Shown one piece after another: positions 26,671 to 34,522 of a stretch of 44,464 nucleotides of DNA (positions are counted from its first letter, which is position 1; each line of letters begins with the position of its first letter). The stretch lies in assembly GCA_003586005.1 (NCBI GenBank), contig NSKI01000018.1, positions 1 to 44,464 of the forward strand, read 5' to 3'. The position numbers were made by a program, and so were the translations under genes. Under the pieces are notes generated by a model. That model was not told the DNA's origin. It saw nothing but the letters and a program-made list of their open reading frames with translations, and made no database searches. This stretch comes from Haloplasmatales bacterium 4B. GTDB taxonomy: Bacteria; Bacillota_I; Bacilli_A; Haloplasmatales; Haloplasmataceae.

Positions 26671-27453
26671 GTGGTAAAACATGTTTTTTGTGACTTAGAT
26701 GGGACCTTATTAAAAAATTTTCGTGCTATAGAAGAAGAAGATATTAAGGCCTTACAGGTAGCACAAGAAAAAGGAATAAAAATTTCAATCGCTACTGGTC
26801 GACTAGATTATGAAATTAATATGGTTATGGGAAGATTAAAATTAAACGGATATAGAATATCCCAAAATGGGGCATTAGTATTTAGTGAAGATAACAAATT
26901 AGTTTATGAAAAAGCTCTTAATATTGAAGATGTTCATACAATATTAGCTGCTTTAAAGGGTGAAAATACTATTATAGTGTTCCAAACAGCTAATGATTAT
27001 ATTGTAGAAAATAAAAATTCAATAATAATAGACATTGAAAAGTCTCAACCATATATGCGATATATAGAGAACAAAAACATACTTAACGAACTAGGGAAAT
27101 ATCAGTTTGTGACTATTTCATTATTGACAGAAATGGGTTATAATATTGATTTGAAAAAGCAACTTGATAATATTTTGCCCAAAAATATTGTGAGTTATAT
27201 CTCTAGCAAATACACACTTGATATAACATGTATAGAAAATTCAAAAGGTAATGGAATAAAAAATTTATGTTCAAAAAACAAAATAAATTTAAATGAGATT
27301 GCAGTAATAGGTGATTCACAAAATGATATATCAATGTTTGAGATTACTGAAAATAGTTTTGTTATGCGTGAGGCTGATTTAGAGGTTAAAAAATATGCTA
27401 AGCATGAAGTTGAATCTGTTAAGAACGCTATTCATTTGATATTGAATAGGTGA
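26671..27453 (+). CDS. Cof-type HAD family phosphatase
   Basis: A 260-aa HAD hydrolase of the Cof/IIB type. Motif I is FCDLDGTLL (with both Asp), motif II lies in SIATGR, and motif IV is GDSQNDISMF near 218-227; a C2B cap occupies the middle. Such enzymes act on sugar phosphates, FMN or pyridoxal phosphate; the substrate cannot be told. The GTG at 26671 is chosen because GGGAG (26657-26661) is nine bases upstream; an ATG at 26650 would place that site inside the gene. It has inserted between spoVT and yabM relative to Bacillus, and ends four bases before the flippase gene. Confidence 0.9.
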   Translation: MVKHVFCDLDGTLLKNFRAIEEEDIKALQVAQEKGIKISIATGRLDYEINMVMGRLKLNGYRISQNGALVFSEDNKLVYEKALNIEDVHTILAALKGENTIIVFQTANDYIVENKNSIIIDIEKSQPYMRYIENKNILNELGKYQFVTISLLTEMGYNIDLKKQLDNILPKNIVSYISSKYTLDITCIENSKGNGIKNLCSKNKINLNEIAVIGDSQNDISMFEITENSFVMREADLEVKKYAKHEVESVKNAIHLILNR

Positions 27454-27457
27454 TATT

Positions 27458-28885
27458 ATGAAAAACAAATTAGTTAAGGGAGCAATTTTTGTTACTATTG
27501 CCACTTTTTTAGTTAAAGTCTTATCAATTGCTTATAAAGTACCTTATCAAAATATAACAGGTGATAAAGGTTTTTACATTTATCAACAGATGTATCCCAT
27601 TTATGGATTATTAGTTTTATCAGGAAGTTATGCTTTTCCATTAGCTCTTAGTGAAAAGCTAAAAAAGGGGAATAAAAATAAGATTATCGCTTCAACATTT
27701 TACATGCTATTGATGATTGGAATTATATTTTCGATAATTATCCTTATTTATAAATCGCCCTTAGCAAAGATATTGAATGATTTGAATTTAGCAAGTTTAT
27801 TTATTCCGATAATACCATTATTACTCCTCTTACCATTAATTTCAGTAATTAGGGGTTATCTCTATGCTGATATAGATAAAATTGACAAAGTAGGAGTATC
27901 AATTGTTGTTGAGCAAATTATTCGTGTGGTATTTATAATATATATCTTGTATCTTTTCAAAAATAACTACATATCAGATGTTTACACTGTAGGTGAATAT
28001 AGTTTTTGGGGATTTTCGATAGGGATATTTATAACGATAATATACCTCATGAATAGATTTGATTTTAAGCAAATTAAAATTATTGATTATGATAAATCTA
28101 TAGGAATATTAATTATAAAACGGGCATTTTTTCTGTTATTAAGCTCTGCTGTTTTATTGTTTTTTCAATTAATTGATAGCTTAACTATTATAAAACAATT
28201 AACAATGTTAAAAGATATAGACGAGGCGATGATAATTAAAGGAGTCTATGATAGAGGATTACCAATAATTCAAACAGCAGTATTTTTTGTTTCGCCTTTA
28301 CTAGCAAGTTTTATACCTCATATTAATAGGAGAGAAGATAACTCTAAATTGTTTATGTTAGTGTTATATATATCTATGCCAGCAACATTAGGATTAATAT
28401 TGGTTTTAGAAGATGTTAATCAATTATTTTTTTTAGATAATCAGTACACATTTATTTTAAGAATTAGTGCTTCAGTCGTTTTATTATATTCAATTTTTCT
28501 TACTTTTTCTGCAATCACAACAGCTAATAATAAAATATTTTGGACTATTACTTCTGGAATCTTTTTGAAAGGACTCGGCAATATATTTTTAATTAGAAGT
28601 TTTGGAATAATTGGTGCTTCACTAAGTTCAGTAATTAGTTTAATTTTTATGATTATGATTATAATTAGTATTAATTACACAAAAATAAAATTGCCTAAAT
28701 TATTATTAACTAAAATTTTAATAAGTAATTTAATAATGGTTATATGTATAGAGTTTTTGAGTTCAATTCATACAATTTTTAATAAACTGTTTTTCAAAAT
28801 TTTAATTGGAATAATTGTTTATTTAATTACTTCTTTACTTCTCAAAATAAAAAAAGAGCAATTATTAATAGATAATATTAAATAA
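27458..28885 (+). CDS. MurJ/MOP-superfamily flippase, SpoVB/YabM-like
   Basis: A 475-aa membrane protein with about 13-14 helices, of the polysaccharide-biosynthesis (MOP) family. It begins with KGAIFVTIATFLVKVLSIAYKVPYQNITGDKGFYIYQQMYPIY, which is diagnostic for SpoVB/YabM-type proteins thought to flip lipid-linked cell-wall precursors, in part for spore cortex. Position after spoVT matches yabM. An AGGTGAT site precedes the ATG, four bases after the HAD gene. Ends in a terminator; beyond it the conserved Bacillus gene order breaks off until 43.6 kb. Confidence 0.88.
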   Translation: MKNKLVKGAIFVTIATFLVKVLSIAYKVPYQNITGDKGFYIYQQMYPIYGLLVLSGSYAFPLALSEKLKKGNKNKIIASTFYMLLMIGIIFSIIILIYKSPLAKILNDLNLASLFIPIIPLLLLLPLISVIRGYLYADIDKIDKVGVSIVVEQIIRVVFIIYILYLFKNNYISDVYTVGEYSFWGFSIGIFITIIYLMNRFDFKQIKIIDYDKSIGILIIKRAFFLLLSSAVLLFFQLIDSLTIIKQLTMLKDIDEAMIIKGVYDRGLPIIQTAVFFVSPLLASFIPHINRREDNSKLFMLVLYISMPATLGLILVLEDVNQLFFLDNQYTFILRISASVVLLYSIFLTFSAITTANNKIFWTITSGIFLKGLGNIFLIRSFGIIGASLSSVISLIFMIMIIISINYTKIKLPKLLLTKILISNLIMVICIEFLSSIHTIFNKLFFKILIGIIVYLITSLLLKIKKEQLLIDNIK

Positions 28886-28935
28886 GCATAAACTAAAAGC
28901 AAGTTATTGTTTTATTAATAAATTATATAAAAAAC

Positions 28936-28976
28936 AAAAATCATTTAATGCAATAGCTTTAGATGATTTTTTTTTA
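28936..28976 (+). terminator. Rho-independent terminator of the flippase gene
   Basis: A 9-bp stem AAAAATCAT/ATGATTTTT (28936-28944 with 28963-28971), extendable by a G-U and a T-A pair, and a T run to 28975. Confidence 0.75.
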
Positions 28977-29002
28977 TAAATACATAAAGATGGGAAGAAA
29001 AA

Positions 29003-29959
29003 ATGAGTATAACATTAGCTATTTTCTATTTAGCTTTAGGTTTTGTTGTATTAATCAAATCTGCAACATATTTAATCGATTCTATTAATTTTGTTGCCAA
29101 AGTATCTAGGGTACCAAAGTTTATTATTGGTGCGACATTGGTTAGCTTAATAACTACTACCCCAGAATTATTTATCTCTATTTCCTCAACAATTAGAGAT
29201 GAAAATGAATTTGCGATTGCTAATGCAATAGGTACAGTAATATTTAATACTGGAATTATATTGTCATTAGTTGCCATATTCAGGAACAGTAAAATTGATA
29301 GAGTCAATATATTTGAAAAAACAGCCATTATGGTTTTATCTATAATTACTTTAACAGTGTTTTCTCGAGACTATTACATAGAATGGTATGAGGGAATGAT
29401 TCAGTTTATTTTGGTATTTATTTATGCTTATTTAAATTCAATCTCAATTATAAAAGGGAACTCGTTAAATAAACAAAATAAATTCAATAACAGGCAAAAA
29501 AAAATTACTAGGCAAATTTTAATAATTATTTTTTGTGCGCTATTAATTTTCTTAATTTCGGCGATTAATATATTGAGCATAAGAGAAATTATTAATCAAA
29601 TTAAACCATCGGAAGTTATAATAAATTTTATGTTAATAATAATTACCTCATTACCAGAATTGTCTATAGCTATTGTAGCTCTATTAAGAAAACATCAAAG
29701 CATAGTAATTGGGAATGTCCTAGGCGCTAATATAATAAATTTAACTTTTATATGTGGTTTTTCGGGTATCATTAGTCATATTGGTTTAAAAATTATGTCA
29801 ATTACCTATATTAACGATTTGTTAATTTTCTTTCTCTTATTATTAATACTTCTGTTACCAATGATCCTAAATGGTAAAATCAAAAAAAAGCAAGGCTATA
29901 TAGGAATTTCTATATATATTTTATATATAATATATACATTGTTTTTTGTTGTGGAATAA
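29003..29959 (+). CDS. Sodium/calcium exchanger family membrane protein (CaCA)
   Basis: A 318-aa protein with about ten hydrophobic helices and two inverted CaCA repeats. The first ion-binding motif is IIGATLVSLITTTPELFISI (41-60, E55); the second is IITSLPELSIAI (213-224, E219) followed by IGNVLGANIINL. Both Glu are kept, although the first repeat reads TTTPE rather than the usual GTSLPE. It most likely exchanges Ca2+ for Na+ or H+. GGGAAG precedes the ATG. First gene of the block that separates yabM from rqcP. Confidence 0.85.
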   Translation: MSITLAIFYLALGFVVLIKSATYLIDSINFVAKVSRVPKFIIGATLVSLITTTPELFISISSTIRDENEFAIANAIGTVIFNTGIILSLVAIFRNSKIDRVNIFEKTAIMVLSIITLTVFSRDYYIEWYEGMIQFILVFIYAYLNSISIIKGNSLNKQNKFNNRQKKITRQILIIIFCALLIFLISAINILSIREIINQIKPSEVIINFMLIIITSLPELSIAIVALLRKHQSIVIGNVLGANIINLTFICGFSGIISHIGLKIMSITYINDLLIFFLLLLILLLPMILNGKIKKKQGYIGISIYILYIIYTLFFVVE

Positions 29960-30017
29960 ATGAAATTTTTAAAATTTTCCCATAATAATATTAAATAATT
30001 TCTAGGAGGAAAATTAA

Positions 30018-30947
30018 ATGAATAGTACTGAGAATGAAATTTGTTTTCCACAACTTAATAATAATATATATACTGATGTACTTATTATTGGCGGAGGAAT
30101 TGCAGGAGCTATTAGTGCATATATACTTAATGAAAAAAATATTAAAACTACGATAATAAAACGAGATAATTTTTTTAGTGATATAAACTCTAGTGTTGAT
30201 CATAATTTAATTGATATAGGAAAATATAGTAGTAATTATGATAAATTAAGTTTGTTCAGGTCTAGTCTTGATGCAATTTACAAATTAGAGGAAATTATAA
30301 TAAAACATGATTTTAAATGCGATTATTTTAGAAGGCCTAAACTTAATTATAAATATAAAGAAAGCATTATTACTGACTACTTTATATATCCATTTTTTTC
30401 AAAAAATTTATTGTATAGTTTTGGTGCAGAATTAAATTTAAATAAATTTATTAAAGAGTTATATAGATATAATTTTTATAGTGATATTCATATATATCAA
30501 AATACCGGGGCATTTGAAATAAGTTTTTTAGGAGATTCAATTTTAGTAACAACAAAAAACAAACAAAAAATTATTTGTAAAAGTATATTTATAGTTGATT
30601 ATAGTGAAAGTCAATTATTTTTCGATAAACCTACTATATATAAGAATACCTTTAATAATAAATCAATAGTTAATATAAATTTATTGAACAATAATTTAAA
30701 TTATTCTAATAATGAATTTGTAGAACCTTCTACCGTAATTGAGAAAAATTCTAAAATAATAAGCATAGAAAATAAAGGGATTGAGTGCTTATTTTATGAT
30801 TATTCTAGTAAAAGAGACAATTATTTTCCTTATATATGTAGAAGTGATGAATATCCTCAAGTTTATTTTAACCTAAGTTATAATAGTGTATTATATTCGT
30901 TAATAGGAGCTATGAGCTTGTCAGAAGAATATTTGGGTTTTGAATAA
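30018..30947 (+). CDS. Divergent, shortened FAD-dependent oxidoreductase (DAO/glycine oxidase-like)
   Basis: A 309-aa protein. YTDVLIIGGGIAGAISAYIL (18-37; G25-G30) is an intact Rossmann FAD-binding motif, followed by the IIKR turn. The far C-terminus (V282-A298, VYFNLSYNSVLYSLIGA) aligns with the FAD-contacting end of D-amino-acid oxidase-like proteins, where a GxNGI(T/A) run is normal; here the glycines are gone. The middle is about 60-100 residues shorter than family members and rich in Asn, Ile and Tyr. It may bind FAD but be inactive, or act on an unusual substrate. The frame is undisturbed and has a perfect AGGAGGA site, so it is not an obvious pseudogene. Alternative: a decaying paralogue. 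Confidence 0.6.
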   Translation: MNSTENEICFPQLNNNIYTDVLIIGGGIAGAISAYILNEKNIKTTIIKRDNFFSDINSSVDHNLIDIGKYSSNYDKLSLFRSSLDAIYKLEEIIIKHDFKCDYFRRPKLNYKYKESIITDYFIYPFFSKNLLYSFGAELNLNKFIKELYRYNFYSDIHIYQNTGAFEISFLGDSILVTTKNKQKIICKSIFIVDYSESQLFFDKPTIYKNTFNNKSIVNINLLNNNLNYSNNEFVEPSTVIEKNSKIISIENKGIECLFYDYSSKRDNYFPYICRSDEYPQVYFNLSYNSVLYSLIGAMSLSEEYLGFE

Positions 30948-30981
30948 AGCATTTTAACTAAGAAAATTAACAGTAGTTTTT

Positions 30982-31010
30982 TTGTAATTAATAATTTTAT
31001 ATGATAAAAT
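30982..31010 (+). promoter_or_regulatory. Promoter of the ferritin-like/VIT1 gene
   Basis: TTGTAA (30982-30987) and TGA-TAAAAT (-10 at 31005-31010) with a 17-bp spacer, 34 bases before the ATG. Confidence 0.5.
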
Positions 31011-31044
31011 ATGAAGATAAATGGACTAGCGGAGATGAGATATT

Positions 31045-31908
31045 ATGATTGATAAAAACACAATGAAAAAATTATTGATATTGCAAGAAGGCGAAATTAC
31101 TGATTATGTGATTTATAGTAAATTGGCTTCAAAACAAAAATTATTACATAATAAGGATATACTAAAGAAAATTGCTGAAGATGAATTAAAGCATTATCAT
31201 TTTTTAGAAAAACATACACATAATACTGTTAGTCCAAATAAATTTAAAGTTGTCTTTTTCTTTTTAATAGCTAGACTATTAGGATTAACATTTGGTATCA
31301 AGTTAATGGAAAAAGGAGAAGATAAAACACAAAAAATCTACAATAAAGTTAAAGATAAAATTGATGGTATACAAAATTTAATAGATGATGAGGAAGAACA
31401 TGAAAAAACTTTAATAGAGGCTTTAGATGAAGAAAAATTAAAGTATGTTGGATCTATTGTGTTAGGACTTAATGATGCATTAGTTGAGTTAACAGGTACA
31501 CTAGCCGGATTAACATTAGCATTTGCAAATACTCGTACTGTAGGGATTGCTGGATTGATTACTGGAATAGCTGCTTCCTTATCAATGGCGAGTAGTGAGT
31601 ATTTATCTACAAAGCAAGAGGGTAGTCATCGATTTGCTTTGAAGTCTTCATTATATACCGGCGTTTCCTATGTTTTTGCAGTAGCATTCTTGATTGCTCC
31701 TTATATGTTAATAAATAATAAGTTTATAGCATTGGGAATAACTATAGCTATTGTTGTTATGATAATTTTTATCTTTAATTATTATATATCTGTAGCTAAA
31801 GATTTAAACTTTAAGAAAAGATTTATCGAAATGGTAACTATAAGTTTGGGAGTTGCAACACTATCATTTTTTATAGGTTATATAGTAAATCAATTTTTAG
31901 AAATATAA
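31045..31908 (+). CDS. Ferritin-like plus VIT1/CCC1 iron or manganese transporter fusion
   Basis: A 287-aa protein in two parts. Residues 1-125 form a ferritin/rubrerythrin-like four-helix domain with carboxylates near E15/E17 and two ExxH motifs (E47-H50 and E116-H119) for a di-metal site. Residues 130-287 form a VIT1/CCC1 membrane domain with five helices; SIVLGLNDALVELTGTLAGL and MASSEYLSTKQEG are diagnostic. Related fusions (MbfA type) export or detoxify iron. Has its own promoter and a purine-rich site before the ATG. Confidence 0.88.
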   Translation: MIDKNTMKKLLILQEGEITDYVIYSKLASKQKLLHNKDILKKIAEDELKHYHFLEKHTHNTVSPNKFKVVFFFLIARLLGLTFGIKLMEKGEDKTQKIYNKVKDKIDGIQNLIDDEEEHEKTLIEALDEEKLKYVGSIVLGLNDALVELTGTLAGLTLAFANTRTVGIAGLITGIAASLSMASSEYLSTKQEGSHRFALKSSLYTGVSYVFAVAFLIAPYMLINNKFIALGITIAIVVMIIFIFNYYISVAKDLNFKKRFIEMVTISLGVATLSFFIGYIVNQFLEI

Positions 31909-31926
31909 AGAAGTGGATTAATAGTT

Positions 31927-34260
31927 ATGAAAAAAGTGGAATTATTAGCTCCAGCGGGAAATTTTGAAGCTTTGAAAGCAGCAATTGCAGCTGGAGCTGA
32001 TGCGGTATATCTTGGTGGAAGTGGCTTTGGAGCGAGAGCATATGCTAAAAACTTTAATGACGATGAGTTAGTAGAAGCTATAAAATTAGCTCATCTTTAT
32101 AATGTAAAGGTTTATGTTACTTTAAATACATTAATATATGATTACGAGTTTTCTAACGTTATAAACTATATTGAATTTTTATATTTAAATGATGCAGATG
32201 CTATTATTGTTCAAGACTTAGGATTAATGCAAGTTATCAAAAAACAATTTCCGGATATCGATTTACATGCAAGTACTCAAATGACAATTTATAACGCTGA
32301 AGGAGCGAAATTATTACGAGAAAACGGCGTAAACCGGGTTGTTTTAGCTCGAGAAAATACAATAAAGGAAATTTCGCAAATAAATAAAAAAGTTGATATT
32401 GAAACTGAGGTTTTTATACATGGCGCACTATGCGTATGTTATTCTGGTCAATGTTTAATGAGTAGTTTAATTGGAGGAAGAAGTGGGAATCGAGGAAGAT
32501 GTGCTCAACCTTGCAGGAAATTATATGATTTAGTTTTAAATCATGATATAATTCAAGAAAATAAATACTTTTTAAGTCCTAAAGATCTGAATACAATTGA
32601 AAATATCGATAAAGTGCTTGAATCAGGTGTTAATTCCTTAAAAATAGAAGGTCGCATGAAAAGTCCGCTTTATGTAGCGATTGTAGTTTCCATTTATAGA
32701 AAAGTTATTGATAATTATTATAATAATGGAGAAGCAACAATATCTAGAGCTGAAATGGATGATTTAACTCAGATTTTTAATCGTCAATTTACTAAAGGGT
32801 TTATGTTTGAAGAAAAAGGAAATTCTTTCATTAACTTAAGGAAAAATAATAATACCGGTCTCTTATGTGGAAAAGTGATTTCATTTAATAAAAATAAAGT
32901 GAATATCAGGTGTTTAAAACCTATCAATATAAAAGATGGAATATATTTTCATAATACTGACATTGGATTAACTATTTTAAAAATGTTTATTAATAATAAA
33001 GAAGTTACTCATGCAAATGTTAATGACATTATCACATTAGTTGTTAACAAAAGCATAAAAGAAGGTAGCGAAGTATACAAAACTACTGATATTCTTCTAG
33101 AAGAAAAGGCCAAGAATATTTTTAGGAATTTAAATCAAAAAATACCTATATATGGGAAAGTCGAATTGTTAATAAATTGTAAACCCAAAATAAAAATCTG
33201 GGATGACTTAGGAAATATGGCCGAGTGTGAAATGGATTTTTTAATTGAAAAAAGCATGGGAAATCCTACTACAAAGTTTAGAATAGAAGACCAATTAAAT
33301 AAGTTGGGTAATACACCTTTTTATTTTCAAGATTTAACTATTGAAAAAGACGAATCAATATTTATTGTTATAAGTGTGCTGAATCAACTTCGAAGGGAAG
33401 TAATTGAAAGACTAATACATATAAGAGAAAAACATTATAAGAGAAAACGTATAATGTCATACAAGTACGAAAATCGAACGCCAGATAGAGTCTATGATGA
33501 TTCACTTATTTTATCTGTATATTGTCATGATTTAGAGCAAATTGAAGCAGCAGTTGAATGCAATATAAAAAAGATATATGTTAATGAAGAAATGTATAAA
33601 AAATTAGACAACAAATCTTTGGTTTGTGCAAAGAATCGGATAAACACACTGCCATTACTTTCGGAAGCAAATGATGTATTGATATCTGACTTAGGTAGTA
33701 TCTATTTAGCGAATAAAAGTTATAAAGTAATTACCACTAATTTTAACTTAAATGTTACTAATTCTGAGACAATTAATTTTTTATTAGATAATAATGTGTC
33801 AACAATTACATTATCATATGAATTAAATGCTACTGAATACAAAAGACTAATGCATAAATTTAAAACAAATTTAGAAGTAATTATTTTTGGGTATCAAGAA
33901 GTAATGGTTACGAAACACTGTATTTTTAGTCAAGATTGTAAGAAACAATGCTTACAAAAAAATTATTACCTTGTTGACGGTAAAAAAGAGAAGTTTTTAG
34001 TGAATATGGATAATAATTGTCATATGCATATATATAATAGTAAAAAATTAATATTGAAAGATGAATTACTTAAATTATTAAAGTATGGTTATAATCAATT
34101 TCGATTACAGATGACTAATGAAAACAAAGCAGAAACAATTAAGATAATTAAAGCATATAAATCCATGCTAATACAAAAAGATGATACTTTACTAGGTGAG
34201 TTATTGGATTCAGATAAGCATAATTTTACAAAAGGTTATTTTAATAAAGAAATATTTTAG
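31927..34260 (+). CDS. U32 peptidase-family protein, RlhA/DUF3656-like
   Basis: A 777-aa protein. The N-terminus KKVELLAPAGNFEALKAAI and DAVYLGG...FGARAYAKNF are hallmarks of family U32. Five Cys at 169, 171, 176, 192 and 196 (CVCYSGQC and RCAQPC) supply the conserved iron-sulfur-like cluster site. The long C-terminal part (about 390-777) matches the extra domain layout of U32 proteins with DUF3656, and a second Cys group lies near 660-700. RlhA of E. coli and TrhP enzymes hydroxylate rRNA or tRNA, so RNA hydroxylation is more likely than proteolysis. The ribosome site is weak. Ends 140 bases before a terminator. Confidence 0.88.
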   Translation: MKKVELLAPAGNFEALKAAIAAGADAVYLGGSGFGARAYAKNFNDDELVEAIKLAHLYNVKVYVTLNTLIYDYEFSNVINYIEFLYLNDADAIIVQDLGLMQVIKKQFPDIDLHASTQMTIYNAEGAKLLRENGVNRVVLARENTIKEISQINKKVDIETEVFIHGALCVCYSGQCLMSSLIGGRSGNRGRCAQPCRKLYDLVLNHDIIQENKYFLSPKDLNTIENIDKVLESGVNSLKIEGRMKSPLYVAIVVSIYRKVIDNYYNNGEATISRAEMDDLTQIFNRQFTKGFMFEEKGNSFINLRKNNNTGLLCGKVISFNKNKVNIRCLKPINIKDGIYFHNTDIGLTILKMFINNKEVTHANVNDIITLVVNKSIKEGSEVYKTTDILLEEKAKNIFRNLNQKIPIYGKVELLINCKPKIKIWDDLGNMAECEMDFLIEKSMGNPTTKFRIEDQLNKLGNTPFYFQDLTIEKDESIFIVISVLNQLRREVIERLIHIREKHYKRKRIMSYKYENRTPDRVYDDSLILSVYCHDLEQIEAAVECNIKKIYVNEEMYKKLDNKSLVCAKNRINTLPLLSEANDVLISDLGSIYLANKSYKVITTNFNLNVTNSETINFLLDNNVSTITLSYELNATEYKRLMHKFKTNLEVIIFGYQEVMVTKHCIFSQDCKKQCLQKNYYLVDGKKEKFLVNMDNNCHMHIYNSKKLILKDELLKLLKYGYNQFRLQMTNENKAETIKIIKAYKSMLIQKDDTLLGELLDSDKHNFTKGYFNKEIF

Positions 34261-34399
34261 ACATCAACTATTAGTTTTCACTACTATAAAGCAGTAAAGT
34301 ATATATATAAAATGATAATCAAAGAAATATTTTACTACATAAAATTAAATATATTTTTAATTAAATAATAATGAACTTAAAATATTGATAAATAATTTA

Positions 34400-34428
34400 A
34401 TGCTGAGGGGAGACCTCAGCATATTTTT
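34400..34428 (+). terminator. Rho-independent terminator after the U32 gene
   Basis: A 9-bp stem ATGCTGAGG/CCTCAGCAT (34400-34408 with 34414-34422), a 5-nt loop, then A and five T. The 140 bases between the U32 stop and this hairpin hold no gene; they are AT-rich. Confidence 0.88.
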
Positions 34429-34481
34429 ATACATATATATAATATAATTAAAAAAAATAAAGATACTTTCATTAAGTAATA

Positions 34482-34490
34482 TGATATAAT
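34482..34490 (+). promoter_or_regulatory. Extended -10 promoter of the GGDEF-EAL gene
   Basis: TGA-TATAAT (TATAAT at 34485-34490), 32 bases before the ATG at 34523; no good -35 is seen. Confidence 0.5.
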
Positions 34491-34522
34491 TTAGTAGAGT
34501 TTGAAGTATAGGATGAGTAATT

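Noticed and set aside
34246-34334. 14-bp direct repeat AAAGAAATATTTTA (34246-34259 and 34321-34334)
   Set aside because: Low-complexity AT sequence with no other sign of duplication or insertion.
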